Shown: positions 45,643 to 54,691 of the stretch, in pieces
Position numbering within the stretch: the stretch's first letter is position 1
Layout: each line of letters starts with the position of its first letter
Assembly: GCF_900102615.1 (NCBI RefSeq)
Contig: NZ_FMYV01000001.1
Location: 124,913-188,912 of the forward strand
From: Geotoga petraea
Lineage (GTDB): Bacteria > Thermotogota > Thermotogae > Petrotogales > Petrotogaceae
Direction: 5' to 3'
Length of the DNA stretch: 64,000 bases
Notes under the pieces: generated by a model
Database searches by the model: none
What the model was told of the DNA's origin: nothing
Seen by the model: only the letters and a program-made list of their open reading frames with translations
Made by a program: the position numbers and the translations under genes

Positions 45643-46398
45643 ATGAGCTATATATCAGATAAATCAAAGATTGGGGAAAACTTAAAAGCTGGAGAGAATG
45701 TTGTAATAGAATCTGACGTTCAAATTGGAGATAATGTTACAATAGGTAATAATGTGGTAATTAAAAAAGGAACTGTTATAGGAAATAATTGTGTTATAGC
45801 AGATAACACAGTTCTTGGGAAAGAACCTTTTAAAGCCTCTAATTCTGCTGTAACTGAAAAAATTGAGTTACCTCCTCTTGTAATTGGAAATGCTGTTACA
45901 ATAGGAGTATTATCTGTTGTATATAGGGGAGCAAAAATATCTGATGAAGCTTTCATTGCGGATTTAGCAAGTATTAGAGAAAATGTAGATATTGGTATAA
46001 AAACTATAATAGGAAAAGGTGTAACTGTTGAAAACAAAACAAAAATAGGAAAGTATGTAAAAATTGAGACAGAGGCATATATAACAGCCCTATCAGAAAT
46101 TGGGGATTATTGTTTTATAGCCCCTCAAGTTACTTTTACCAACGATAACTTTTTAGGGAGGACCGAAGATAGGAAAAATCATTTCAAAGGACCTGTTATT
46201 AAAAAAGGAGCAAGGATTGGTGCAAATGCTACAATACTTCCAGGAGTAGTAATAGAAAAAGATACCCTCATTGCTGCTGGGTCTGTAGTAACAAAAAACA
46301 CCGAACCAAAAAAAATATATTTAGGTTCACCAGCAAAATATTTTGGAGAAGTTCCCGAAGAACAGTTGCTTAAAAATCAAACATATTATAAAAAATAA
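45643..46398 (+). CDS. Left-handed beta-helix acyl/acetyltransferase
   Basis: A 251-aa hexapeptide-repeat protein (IGDNVTIGNNVVIKKGTVIGNN and similar turns through residue 150). The C-terminal NHFKGPVIKKGARIGANATILPGVVI and GSVVTKNTEP are typical of sugar O- or N-acetyltransferases (WbpD/PglD, LpxA-like groups). The middle segment FIAPQVTFTNDNFLG resembles the sugar N-acetyltransferase WbpD/WlbB type. AGGAGG precedes the ATG. It is 9 bases after murB, likely co-transcribed. The substrate is unclear. Confidence 0.8.
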   Translation: MSYISDKSKIGENLKAGENVVIESDVQIGDNVTIGNNVVIKKGTVIGNNCVIADNTVLGKEPFKASNSAVTEKIELPPLVIGNAVTIGVLSVVYRGAKISDEAFIADLASIRENVDIGIKTIIGKGVTVENKTKIGKYVKIETEAYITALSEIGDYCFIAPQVTFTNDNFLGRTEDRKNHFKGPVIKKGARIGANATILPGVVIEKDTLIAAGSVVTKNTEPKKIYLGSPAKYFGEVPEEQLLKNQTYYKK

Positions 46399-46426
46399 AG
46401 AAGTTTAGCAAAAACTAAACTTCTTT
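46397..46426. terminator. Bidirectional terminator
   Basis: A 12-bp perfect stem (46397-46408 with 46415-46426, 6-base loop) between the convergent acyltransferase and M20 genes, with T's on the right and A's on the left. Confidence 0.88.
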
Positions 46427-47596
46427 ATTTTTTTCAAAATCTTCTTTAATATTTTTAAGCAAATTTGGTTCATACAATAAATCTATTGTTGTAAAAGCAA
46501 TCGCTTTAGCAGCTTGTAAAGTAGCTTCTTTACCCTTTTTAGATAAAGTTGCATCCCTAAATTCAACAGTATGACCTGATATGGAGTGCTTGGGAGCTAT
46601 AGAAATATACGGATGAACTGCTGGAATCCTATGACTTACATTTCCAACGTCTGTAGACCCTCCCCCTTCTGAATCTGGTTCTATATTTTTTATACCGAGT
46701 TCCATGTAATTTTTTCTGAAAGTTTCTGATAATTTTTTTGAAGGTCTTAAATCATCGTTTGAAAGTTCATAATAATCCCAAGATAATTCCGCTCCAGTCA
46801 TTTTAGAAGCTCCTTCAGCTATGTTTATACCTTTTTTCACTACATCGTCTAAATATTCTCTCGTTTTTGCTCTGAAGTAGAATTTAGCTTCTGCATAGTC
46901 TGGAATTACATTTGGAGCTTCGCCACCATTTGAGATTATCCCGTGAATCCTTGTTCCATCTTTTAAGTATTGTCTTAAATAATTTATTCCGTTAAATAGA
47001 TGAATAACAGCATCTAAAGCGTTAACTCCTTTTTCTGGAGATGCTGAAGCATGAGTTGTTTGACCTTTGTAAGAAAACTTAATTGCATCTAATGCCAAGG
47101 AGGTTGAATAAACTTTATTTTCTGTTGAAGGATGAATCATCATGGCAACATCAAAATTGTCAAAAATTCCTTCATTGGTTAAAATAACTTTTCCTCCCCC
47201 ATTTTCTTCACCCGGACACCCAACAACATAAATATCCCCTTTTAAATCATCAATTTTGGATAATGCGAGAGAAGCACCGTAACTAATAGCTGAGATCATA
47301 TTATGTCCACAACCATGTCCTATTGTTGGTAGTGCGTCGTATTCAAATAAAATTGCTATTTTTTTGTAATGGGATAAACCAGACTTCTTCCCAAGAAAAG
47401 AAGTTGGAAGTTTCTCTGTTGGGTTGTCGATTTCAAAACCTAAACTACTTAATTTTTGTGTGAGAAAATCATATGCTTTTTCTTCTTTGAAACCTATTTC
47501 TGGATTGTCTTTAAGATATTTTGAAACACTAAAAATATCTTCTTTATTTTCATCTATTATTTTAGATATATATTTTTTAATATCATTAATATTCAT
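46415..47596 (-). CDS. M20-family amidohydrolase/peptidase
   Basis: A 393-aa zinc hydrolase of the AbgB/hippurate-hydrolase (M20D) group. Metal ligands are visible in GHGCGHNM, the GEENGGGK loop, MIHPS and the C-terminal SGHTVEFRDA. Such enzymes cut N-acyl amino acids or small peptide amides. It is the last gene of the ABC transporter operon, so it probably processes the imported substrate (inference). AGGAGTT precedes the ATG. Confidence 0.88.
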   Translation of the reverse strand: MNINDIKKYISKIIDENKEDIFSVSKYLKDNPEIGFKEEKAYDFLTQKLSSLGFEIDNPTEKLPTSFLGKKSGLSHYKKIAILFEYDALPTIGHGCGHNMISAISYGASLALSKIDDLKGDIYVVGCPGEENGGGKVILTNEGIFDNFDVAMMIHPSTENKVYSTSLALDAIKFSYKGQTTHASASPEKGVNALDAVIHLFNGINYLRQYLKDGTRIHGIISNGGEAPNVIPDYAEAKFYFRAKTREYLDDVVKKGINIAEGASKMTGAELSWDYYELSNDDLRPSKKLSETFRKNYMELGIKNIEPDSEGGGSTDVGNVSHRIPAVHPYISIAPKHSISGHTVEFRDATLSKKGKEATLQAAKAIAFTTIDLLYEPNLLKNIKEDFEKNKEV

Positions 47597-47615
47597 TCTA
47601 AAACTCCTTTATAAA

Positions 47616-47637
47616 AAGGCAGCAATTAAGCTGCCTT
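47616..47637 (-). terminator. Hairpin between the binding protein and the M20 gene
   Basis: An 8-bp stem (47616-47623 with 47630-47637, 6-base loop) followed on minus by TTTTTAT. It may lower M20 transcription relative to the transporter. Confidence 0.75.
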
Positions 47638-47645
47638 AAAAATAA

Positions 47646-49172
47646 TTATTTGAATGACCATTCATTTACATAGTAAATAGGTCTTTTGAATACATTCCAA
47701 AGGTACTCTGGTATTTTTATTTCATTGTTATAAGCTTCTCCAGCAATTGGCCAGTATAAAGGAACACACACAGCATCTTCCATCGCAATTCTTTGCACTT
47801 CTCTGTACAATTCCCATCTTTTTTCAGGGTCAACAGTTACTTTGATTTGGTCTACTAATTTATCAACTTCATCATTATGATATGTCCCAAAAATTGAATT
47901 CCATGAAGATTCACTGTGCCAACTTTCTACAAAACTAAATGGAGAAGGTGATGTAGCAGACCATCTTTCTCTAAACATAGGAGCTTCTCCTTCAGCTGTT
48001 ACGTCTAGATAAGTTCCCCATTCTATAGCAACCACTTCTGCTTGAATTCCAACGTTTGCTAATTGCCTTTGAATTTGTTGTACTTCTAAAACTCTTTCTC
48101 TATAGTTTGAGGGCGCAAAAATTTTTGTGGTAAAGCCGTTTGGATAACCAGCTTCTTTTAACAATTCTCTTGCTTTTTCCGGGTCATATTCATATGCTGG
48201 TATATCAGGTGAATAAGCTTCGTGGAAGTTAGGAATTCTTCCAACAGCTGGAACAGCCATATCCCCCATAGTCAAAGTTATTATTTCCTCTCTATTTATA
48301 GCATAAGCAACAGCTTGTCTAACTTTTACATCTGAAAAAACTGAATCTGGTCTTCTGTTAAATACAATTCTGTGATCTTCAAATTTTTGATAGGTTCCAT
48401 ACCCTAAATCTAAAGAAGGGTTGTTTTGAAGAGCTTTAAATTCTTCTGCTGGTAATTCTGCTATAAAATCAATTTGTTTTGCTTGTAAAGCCATTATAGC
48501 TGATGTTAGTTCCGGGAAGAATCTAAATTCCAAATTAGGAATTTTTGCTGGTCCTTGCCAATAATCATCAAATCTTTTCAAGACAATTCTCTGTCCTGGG
48601 TCATGTCTAACGAATTCATAAGGTCCTGAGCCTATTGGATGTTGTTCATAACCTTCCCATCCTACTTCTTCAATATAATCTTTTGGAAGAACCTTGTTCC
48701 TTAATCTTGCTGAAGTTAAAAACGTAACGTTTCTGTTTTTAAGTCTTACTTCAACAGTGTAATCATCTATAACAACTACTTCATCAATATCAGAATAGTA
48801 ATCTCTATGGGGAGATCCTAAAGTTTCATCCATAAAAGACTCGTAACTGAACTTAACATCTTCGGCGTTTAATTCTTCTCCATTATGGAATTTAATACCT
48901 TTTTTAATCTTAAAAGAATATGTTTTACCATCTTCTGATAAAGAATAAGATTCTATTACAGCACCTTCAGATGTATAATCTCCACTCTCAGTTAGTTCTA
49001 CCAGTGGGTCATGGATTTGGCTGAGTACAAAATCGGCTTCTGTATCCTGATAAGTTATAGGATTAAGCTTGGATGGCTCTGCTTGTATAGCGATTAATAC
49101 AGTATCTCTTGCCAAACCAAGTGTTGATAACAACAAAATAGACAATAAAAATACAAAAAATAATTTTCTCAT
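47646..49172 (-). CDS. ABC transporter substrate-binding protein, family 5 (peptide)
   Basis: A 508-aa extracytoplasmic binding protein (DppA/OppA/SBP_bac_5). A signal peptide MRKLFFVFLLSILLLSTLGLA has no lipobox cysteine, so it should be a soluble periplasmic protein. Family phrases are SLSEDGKTYSFKIKKGIKFHNGEEL, IGSGPYEFV and VRQAVAYAINREEI. The likely ligand is a peptide or acyl-amino acid, given the M20 neighbour. GGGGG precedes the ATG. Confidence 0.9.
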   Translation of the reverse strand: MRKLFFVFLLSILLLSTLGLARDTVLIAIQAEPSKLNPITYQDTEADFVLSQIHDPLVELTESGDYTSEGAVIESYSLSEDGKTYSFKIKKGIKFHNGEELNAEDVKFSYESFMDETLGSPHRDYYSDIDEVVVIDDYTVEVRLKNRNVTFLTSARLRNKVLPKDYIEEVGWEGYEQHPIGSGPYEFVRHDPGQRIVLKRFDDYWQGPAKIPNLEFRFFPELTSAIMALQAKQIDFIAELPAEEFKALQNNPSLDLGYGTYQKFEDHRIVFNRRPDSVFSDVKVRQAVAYAINREEIITLTMGDMAVPAVGRIPNFHEAYSPDIPAYEYDPEKARELLKEAGYPNGFTTKIFAPSNYRERVLEVQQIQRQLANVGIQAEVVAIEWGTYLDVTAEGEAPMFRERWSATSPSPFSFVESWHSESSWNSIFGTYHNDEVDKLVDQIKVTVDPEKRWELYREVQRIAMEDAVCVPLYWPIAGEAYNNEIKIPEYLWNVFKRPIYYVNEWSFK

Positions 49173-49188
49173 GTTTTACCCCCTTAAT

Positions 49189-50145
49189 TTATTTTAAATA
49201 AAGGTGGCAGGCAATTAATCTACCATCTTCATAACTTTTTAATTCTGGTTCCTTTTCTTTACAGATAGACTTTGCATATGGACATCTCGGATGAAAGTTA
49301 CAACCGTTCGGTGGGTTTATTGGAGATGGAACCTCTCCAGTCAACATATCTTCAGGAAGCTTTTTGTCAGGGTCGGGCTCAGGAACTGATTTAAATAACC
49401 CTTGTGTATATGGATGTAAAGGTTTTTCAAATATTTTTTGAGTTTGACCAGTTTCAACCATTTTTCCTAAATACATAACCCCAATTTTGTTCGAAACTAC
49501 CCTTATCAAGTTGATATCATGCGAAATATAGAAATAGGTTAAATCTCTATCTTTTTTGGCTTGTTCCAATAATTTTAATATTTTGGTCTGTACAGAGACA
49601 TCTAAAGCAGAAGTTGGTTCATCCAAAAATACTATTTCAGGTTCAACTGCTAAAGCACGAGCTATAGCTATTCTCTGTTTTTGTCCACCACTCAATTCGT
49701 GAGGGAATCTTATCATATGCTCTGCTTGTAACCCCATCGATTTCAACAATTCGACAATTTTTATAGTCGTATCTCGTTTGTTTTTAGTAATTTTATGAAT
49801 TAACAAAGGTCTAGAAATAGTGTCGTATACTGTCATTCTTGGGTTTAATGAAGAATGAGGATTTTGAAAGACCATACCCATAATCTTTCTTAGTTTTCTT
49901 GAAGTATTCTTATCAAAAGATGATATGTCTTCATTTCTAAAGAAGATTTTCCCATCTGTTTGATTAATTAATTTCAGAATAGTTCTGACAAAAGTCGATT
50001 TTCCACAACCAGATTCTCCAACTAATCCAAAAGTATCGCCCTTCTCAATTTCTAAAGATATGCCATCAACGGCTTTTACTATCCCTTTGGTACTTTTAAA
50101 ATATTTTTTGAGATTCTCAATTTTTAAAATAGTATTATTTTCCAC
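49189..50145 (-). CDS. ABC transporter ATPase, OppF/DppF type
   Basis: A 318-aa ATPase. The GTG at 50145 has AGAAGGTG 6 bases upstream and begins 5 bases past the oppD stop; an ATG at 50166 without an RBS is the alternative. Walker A is GLVGESGCGKST, the signature is ELSGGQKQRIAIARAL and Walker B VFLDEPTSALD. The C-terminal oligopeptide-transporter extension has the cysteine cluster CNFHPRCPYAKSIC. Confidence 0.93.
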   Translation of the reverse strand: MENNTILKIENLKKYFKSTKGIVKAVDGISLEIEKGDTFGLVGESGCGKSTFVRTILKLINQTDGKIFFRNEDISSFDKNTSRKLRKIMGMVFQNPHSSLNPRMTVYDTISRPLLIHKITKNKRDTTIKIVELLKSMGLQAEHMIRFPHELSGGQKQRIAIARALAVEPEIVFLDEPTSALDVSVQTKILKLLEQAKKDRDLTYFYISHDINLIRVVSNKIGVMYLGKMVETGQTQKIFEKPLHPYTQGLFKSVPEPDPDKKLPEDMLTGEVPSPINPPNGCNFHPRCPYAKSICKEKEPELKSYEDGRLIACHLYLK

Positions 50146-50150
50146 ATTAA

Positions 50151-51113
50151 TCACCTTCTGTGACATGCTACAATATGATTTTCTGATATTTCTTTTAAAT
50201 AAGGTCTTTCTTTAGAACAAATATCTACAGCTTCTTCGCATCTTGGATGAAATCTACAGCCTTTAGGGGGATTTATAAGCCTTGGTACTGATCCTGGAAT
50301 TTCTTCAAGGTCCTCCAAAGTGGTTTCAACACCAAGTATACTGTGTATCAATTTATTTGTATAAGGGTGCTGTGGGTTTTTAAATATATTGTGTACAGAA
50401 GCTGTTTCCACAATTCTTCCTGCATACATAACAGAAACCGTATCGCAAATTTCACTTACAACGGCTAAATTATGCGTAATATACAAAATTGTCATTTTAA
50501 ATTTTTCTTTTAATTCTTTTATTACTTTTAAAAATTGAGATTGTATAGAAACATCTAATGCTGTTGTTGGTTCGTCAGCAATGAGAAGCGAAGGACTGCA
50601 AGCCAACATCATGGCGATCATAACTCTTTGTTTCATTCCTCCTGAAAGCTCATGGGGATACTTTGATAAAAGATTTTCAGCATCAGGTAATTTAACTTTT
50701 TTAAGTTCTTCAATGACTATATCTTTAAATTCTTTTTTAGAAGCTTTTCTATACATTTTTAAAACTTCTTCAATTTGATTTTGAATTGTGAATACTGGAT
50801 TTAAAGAAGAGGAAGGATCTTGAAAGATCATAGCTATTTCATTTCCTCTTATATTCCTTTGAAATTCTTTTTCTTTCAAATGTAAAATATCTTTACCTTT
50901 ATAATAAATAGACCCTTTTTCTATCTTTGCATTATTGTCTAATAAACCAATTATTGTTTGGCCTGTTACACTTTTTCCACATCCTGTTTCTCCTATTAAC
51001 CCGTGAAATTCACCTTCTTTTATTGAAAGGTTAACTTCGTCTAAAGCTTCTACTTTACCCTCTTCTGTATCAAAAGACAATTTCAGATTGTCTATTTTTA
51101 AAATATCATTCAT
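50151..51113 (-). CDS. ABC transporter ATPase, OppD/DppD type
   Basis: A 320-aa ATPase pairing with OppF. The start at 51113 (MNDILKIDNLKLSF) has AAAGGAG at 9 bases; an upstream ATG would overlap the permease gene. Walker A GLIGETGCGKSV, signature ELSGGMKQRVMIAMML and Walker B LLIADEPTTALD are intact. The C-terminal extension has CRFHPRCEEAVDIC. Confidence 0.93.
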   Translation of the reverse strand: MNDILKIDNLKLSFDTEEGKVEALDEVNLSIKEGEFHGLIGETGCGKSVTGQTIIGLLDNNAKIEKGSIYYKGKDILHLKEKEFQRNIRGNEIAMIFQDPSSSLNPVFTIQNQIEEVLKMYRKASKKEFKDIVIEELKKVKLPDAENLLSKYPHELSGGMKQRVMIAMMLACSPSLLIADEPTTALDVSIQSQFLKVIKELKEKFKMTILYITHNLAVVSEICDTVSVMYAGRIVETASVHNIFKNPQHPYTNKLIHSILGVETTLEDLEEIPGSVPRLINPPKGCRFHPRCEEAVDICSKERPYLKEISENHIVACHRR

Positions 51114-51126
51114 GGCTATAACTCCT

Positions 51127-52032
51127 TTAATTACGTTTAGTTGTTGGGTCAAGTGCATCTCTTAAACCATCACCTATAAAATTAAACCCAAGTACGGTTA
51201 CCATGATGAACAAACCTGCACTTGTAGATATCCAAGGAGCTCTTATTAAATAATCTCTTCCTGCAGATATCATAGAACCCCAATCAGGTGTTGGAGGTTG
51301 TACACCTACTCCTAAAAAGCTTAAAGTGGCTGATGCTATCAATGCAGTTGGCATCATTATAGCCATCATTATAATTGCAGTTGGGATTGCATTTGGGAGT
51401 ACATATCTCCAAATTATAGATGGTGTTGATTCTCCAATAGAATAAGCGGCTTCTATATAGTCTGAATTCTTAATGGTTAAAATTTTACTTCTAATCATTC
51501 TTGCGTATGTTGTCCATCCGACGATTCCTAAGGCAATAACAACGTTGTAAACGCCTTGCCCCATTATTCCTGCAATGGCCATGGCAAGAATAATAACGGG
51601 GAATGATCTTAATATGTCCACTAATCTCATTATAATCCAATCGGTCAATCCTCCAAAAAATCCTGCTAAAACACCCAAAAATATTCCAATTGCCCCTTCA
51701 AATAAGACAATTAATAGACCTATTTGTAAAGCAATTCTTGAACCATAAAAAGTTCTTGATAATACGTCTCTGCCTAATTCATCAGTTCCTAACCAATGCT
51801 CTTTTGAAGGAGCTTGTAATCTGTTAATAGGATCGGTATCTAAAGGATCATAGGGACTTATAAGAGGAGCGAATATAGCTATAAAAATAATTATAAAGAT
51901 AATAATAAAGCCTATCAGAGCTAATCTATTCTTCTTGAATCTAGCCCATACTAAAGAAAGTTGGGAGCTTTTTTGTTTTTTTAAATTACTTATATCATTA
52001 ATAATTTCATTATAATTTTCGCTATTAGCCAT
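51127..52032 (-). CDS. ABC transporter permease, OppC/DppC type
   Basis: A 301-aa inner-membrane permease with an N-terminal helix (LIGFIIIFIIIFIAIFAPL) and five more. The coupling-helix EAA loop region AAYSIGESTPSIIWRYVLPNAIPT is present. The start at 52032 has GGGAGGG 6 bases upstream; the ATG at 52038, overlapping the oppB stop, touches that RBS. Confidence 0.9.
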   Translation of the reverse strand: MANSENYNEIINDISNLKKQKSSQLSLVWARFKKNRLALIGFIIIFIIIFIAIFAPLISPYDPLDTDPINRLQAPSKEHWLGTDELGRDVLSRTFYGSRIALQIGLLIVLFEGAIGIFLGVLAGFFGGLTDWIIMRLVDILRSFPVIILAMAIAGIMGQGVYNVVIALGIVGWTTYARMIRSKILTIKNSDYIEAAYSIGESTPSIIWRYVLPNAIPTAIIMMAIMMPTALIASATLSFLGVGVQPPTPDWGSMISAGRDYLIRAPWISTSAGLFIMVTVLGFNFIGDGLRDALDPTTKRN

Positions 52033-52034
52033 AT

Positions 52035-52961
52035 TCATCCCTCCCCTTTTATTCTTGGATCTACTACTGCGTATATTATGTCAGCTAATAAATTGGCTAA
52101 AACGACGGTAATCGAAATCAGTAATAAAATTGATTGAACTACAGGATAATCTCTGGCTAAAACACTGTTGACTAATAGACTTCCTAAACCTCCCCATGAA
52201 AAAACTACTTCTATTACTACTGCTCCGCCTATTATCCAAGGGAGTCTCAAAGCAAGCATAGTTACTATTGGTATAAGAGCATTTCTTAAGGCATGTTTCA
52301 TTACAACTACGGAATATTTTAATCCTTTTGCTTTGGCAGCTTTTATATAATCTTGATTCAAGACCTCTAACATTTCAGATCTCATTGGTCTAGCAAACCA
52401 AGCTTCTTCCCTTAATCCTATTGACAAAGCAGGTAAAATTAGTGAAGAAAACCCCATTAATCCAGCGATTGGAACCCACCGAAGCTGTAACCCAAATATA
52501 TATAATAAAAGAATACCAAGCCAAAAAGATGGAATTGATATCCAAAACATTGCTTGAAAAGTAGTAAAATAATCAAGGAATGAATTTCTCTTTAATGCTG
52601 CTAAAATTCCCAGAAGAACACCAAAAATTACAGCTATTAAGAGGCCACTCCCGGTTAAAATCAAGGTAGGACCAGCTCTTTCTGCAATCAATTGACCAAC
52701 ATCTCTGTTATATCTTATAGATGTTCCAAAATCACCCTTAAATACATTACCCATCCAGCTAATGTATTGAGTATATAAAGGTTGATCTAACTTATATTTT
52801 GCTCTTACCGCAGCTAAATTTTCTTCAGAAGCATAGGGGCCTAGCATTATCCTTGCAGGGTCTCCAGGCGTAAGATGTAAAATCAAAAATGCTATTAAAG
52901 TTACACCAAAAGCTGTAATTATGGTTCTCAAAATTCTCATTACCCAATATTTATTCTTCAT
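52035..52961 (-). CDS. ABC transporter permease, OppB/DppB type
   Basis: A 308-aa inner-membrane permease, first gene of the operon. The N-terminus IIRTAFG-type segment and HLTPGDPARIMLG are typical, and the EAA loop reads IKAAKAKGLKYSVVVMKHALRNALIP. AAGGGGG precedes the ATG. It begins the minus-strand oppBCDF-oppA-M20 operon. The 190 bases upstream are AT-rich with no convincing promoter hexamers. Confidence 0.92.
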   Translation of the reverse strand: MKNKYWVMRILRTIITAFGVTLIAFLILHLTPGDPARIMLGPYASEENLAAVRAKYKLDQPLYTQYISWMGNVFKGDFGTSIRYNRDVGQLIAERAGPTLILTGSGLLIAVIFGVLLGILAALKRNSFLDYFTTFQAMFWISIPSFWLGILLLYIFGLQLRWVPIAGLMGFSSLILPALSIGLREEAWFARPMRSEMLEVLNQDYIKAAKAKGLKYSVVVMKHALRNALIPIVTMLALRLPWIIGGAVVIEVVFSWGGLGSLLVNSVLARDYPVVQSILLLISITVVLANLLADIIYAVVDPRIKGEG

Positions 52962-53151
52962 ACTTATCCCCCTTGAACGTTAACTACATTTATTTTAATA
53001 CAGAAGAAACCTATATTAATAAGACATTTATTATGTTAATATTAATATATATTATATAAAATGATTATTTTTTTATGAATAAAATATTACTAAAATTATT
53101 ATACCATTTAAAAATAGAAACACAAAATTAATAATATAGGAGTTTTTAGTT

Positions 53152-53585
53152 ATGAAATATCCATTATTTGAAGAAGAAAAAAATGAAGTAGTTGAATTAA
53201 CTAAAAATTTGATAAAAATACATAGTCCAGTTTAGGGATGATGAAAGTATTTACTCTTATGTATTTAAATATTAGCGGGATAAAAATCTCCTCCAAAAAA
53301 TGGAATAAAGATGAATATCCTCTGGATAAAAGTAAAAATTTTTTATATACTAAGTGAATATTAAAATGAAAGGGTTTAAAATTAATAAAAGGCAGATTAG
53401 ATATTTTTACTACAAAGAGAGAATGGTTTTACCATAAATACTCTGCAAAAGGAGTAGAAGGTAAAATATATGGACTTGGTGATGCAGATATGAAAGCAGC
53501 TTATGCAATAGAAATTTCAGTTTATGAAAAGAAAAGAATAACAGACGAATTGCAAAAGTATCAATCAGAAAACAACTTTGCATAA
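53152..53585 (+). pseudogene. Remnant of an M20-family peptidase gene
   Basis: An ATG at 53152 with AGGAG upstream starts MKYPLFEEEKNEVVEL followed by LTKNLIKIHSPV and a stop at 53233-53235. After stops in all pieces, another frame from about 53385 reads GLKLIKGRLDIF, then YSAKGVEGKIYGLGDADMKAAYA, ending at 53583-53585. These match the N-terminal helix and the GH-D...GKIYGRG-DMKGG region of M20 dipeptidases. The zinc histidine of G-H-x-D is Arg here, and the C-terminal half is absent. It lies upstream of the ABC/M20 operon on the opposite strand. It is clearly decayed. Confidence 0.72.
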
Positions 53586-53827
53586 GCGAAAAACTTTCTA
53601 CTGTTGAAAAAAAGTTCCAGTCTATATCCTGTAGTGTTGGAATTTTGAATCTTTTTAGAGTCAGAACAAATAATGTGAATATACGAATTATAAAATAACA
53701 TTTAATATAATGTATATATTTTGTAGGGTTTTTTATGTTATAATTGTTTTTGTAAAATAAATAAATATAAAATAAAGTAATTTCTACTTAATTCGAGGTA
53801 AAATAATTATTAAAATAATCTTTTGCC
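53586..53827. other. Intergenic stretch without a gene
   Basis: AT-rich, with scattered stops. I see no RBS-led ORF, tRNA or terminator. It may be further decayed sequence of the neighbouring peptidase remnant. Confidence 0.4.
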
Positions 53828-53857
53828 TTGACAGTAGATTTTGTAATATGCTATAAT
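53828..53857 (+). promoter_or_regulatory. Sigma-A-type promoter of rpmE
   Basis: TTGACA (53828-53833), an 18-base spacer and TATAAT (53852-53857), both hexamers perfect, about 40 bases before the rpmE start codon. Confidence 0.85.
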
Positions 53858-53895
53858 AATTCAGAAATAAAATAGATATAAGAGGTGGAGTAAAG

Positions 53896-54108
53896 ATGAA
53901 AAAAGGAATTCATCCTGAAATGAAATTAATAACAGTAAAATGTGCATGTGGAGCTGAACACAAGATTTATTCAACAGCAGACAATTTTAGATTAGATGTT
54001 TGTTCTGAATGTCATCCTTTCTACCAAGGAGAAGGATCAGGATACTTAGATACAGAAGGTAGAATTCAAAAATTCAAGAACAAATATAAAGATTATCTTA
54101 AAAAATAA
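53896..54108 (+). CDS. rpmE: 50S ribosomal protein L31 (zinc type)
   Basis: A 70-aa L31 with the zinc cysteines CAC and CSEC (residues about 16-18 and 37-40), preceded by [17 protein letters not shown] and the basic tail are typical. GAGGTGG precedes the ATG. It has its own strong promoter and terminator. Confidence 0.95.
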   Translation: MKKGIHPEMKLITVKCACGAEHKIYSTADNFRLDVCSECHPFYQGEGSGYLDTEGRIQKFKNKYKDYLKK

Positions 54109-54115
54109 TTTTAAT

Positions 54116-54138
54116 AAAAGGGAGCTTTGCTCCCTTTT
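54116..54138 (+). terminator. Rho-independent terminator of rpmE
   Basis: A 10-bp perfect stem (54116-54125 with 54129-54138) with a TTT loop and a T-rich right arm. Confidence 0.88.
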
Positions 54139-54150
54139 AAAAAATATAAA

Positions 54151-54290
54151 AGAGGTAGGCGGATGGGCCTTGCTCCCTAGTGGAATCCATCTGTCAAATT
54201 AAAAGAAATTTTCGGAGGTGAAGTCCATAGCCTGGACCCGGGCCGTCAAACGACGATATCACGACTTAGCAAGGTTATCGTGAAAAATCT
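54151..54290 (+). ncRNA. Candidate structured RNA (leader or small RNA), unassigned
   Basis: This spacer is far richer in G and C than its surroundings and has many pairable segments. A 9-bp helix (54158-54166 with 54187-54195, two G-U pairs) encloses a loop containing CCTTGCT (54168-54174). Small hairpins follow: 54196-54200 with 54207-54211, 54223-54227 with 54233-54237 (5-base loop), and 54244-54247 with 54252-54255 (4-base loop). The last hairpin (54259-54264 with 54278-54283) has a loop containing AGCAAGG (54268-54274), exactly complementary to CCTTGCT, so a loop-loop pseudoknot is possible. It lies after the rpmE terminator and before the S1 gene. I could not match it to tmRNA, SRP RNA, RNase P or a familiar riboswitch. 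It may be a leader or a free RNA. Confidence 0.55.
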
Positions 54291-54317
54291 AAAAAATTGG
54301 AAGGGCGGGGTATTATT

Positions 54318-54683
54318 GTGAGCGAAAGTATTGCCCAAGGAACAGTAATTAATGCCAAAGTAAAGGATATAAAAAAATTTGGCGCTTTTTTGGAAATTGA
54401 AAATGGAGAAGAGGGATTTGTCCATATTTCAAAGCTATCCAAAAAGTATGTAAAGAACGTGTCAGATTTTTTAGAAGTAGGACAAGAAGTTAAAGGTAAA
54501 GTTATTGGAAAAACAAAAGATGGGAAATACGAAATATCTTTAAAAGACACTGATGAAGACACGGGAAGAGAAAATTCAGAAAATTTTGAAAAAAAATTGA
54601 GCCGATTCTTAAAAGATAGCGATAGAAAAATATCCGAATTCAGAAAACATATGGATAAAAAAAGAGGAAATAAAAGAAGATAA
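54318..54683 (+). CDS. S1 RNA-binding domain protein
   Basis: A 121-aa protein starting at GTG (54318) with GCGGGG 7 bases upstream. The S1 domain occupies residues about 6-75 (GTVINAKVKDIKKFGAFLEI, GFVHISKLS, GKVIGKTKDGKYEISLKD). The remainder is a charged helical tail ending KKRGNKRR. It resembles the YabR/CvfD family of ribosome-associated S1 proteins. It lies directly after the structured RNA region. Confidence 0.88.
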   Translation: MSESIAQGTVINAKVKDIKKFGAFLEIENGEEGFVHISKLSKKYVKNVSDFLEVGQEVKGKVIGKTKDGKYEISLKDTDEDTGRENSENFEKKLSRFLKDSDRKISEFRKHMDKKRGNKRR

Positions 54684-54691
54684 AATTACAG

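Noticed and set aside
54151..54290. Assignment of the GC-rich spacer to RNase P RNA or a cobalamin riboswitch
   Set aside because: GGAGGTGAAGTCC looks superficially like the RNase P core or a B12-box neighbourhood, but the partner core segments (RNase P 3' P4 strand, B12 box) are missing and the element is too short.
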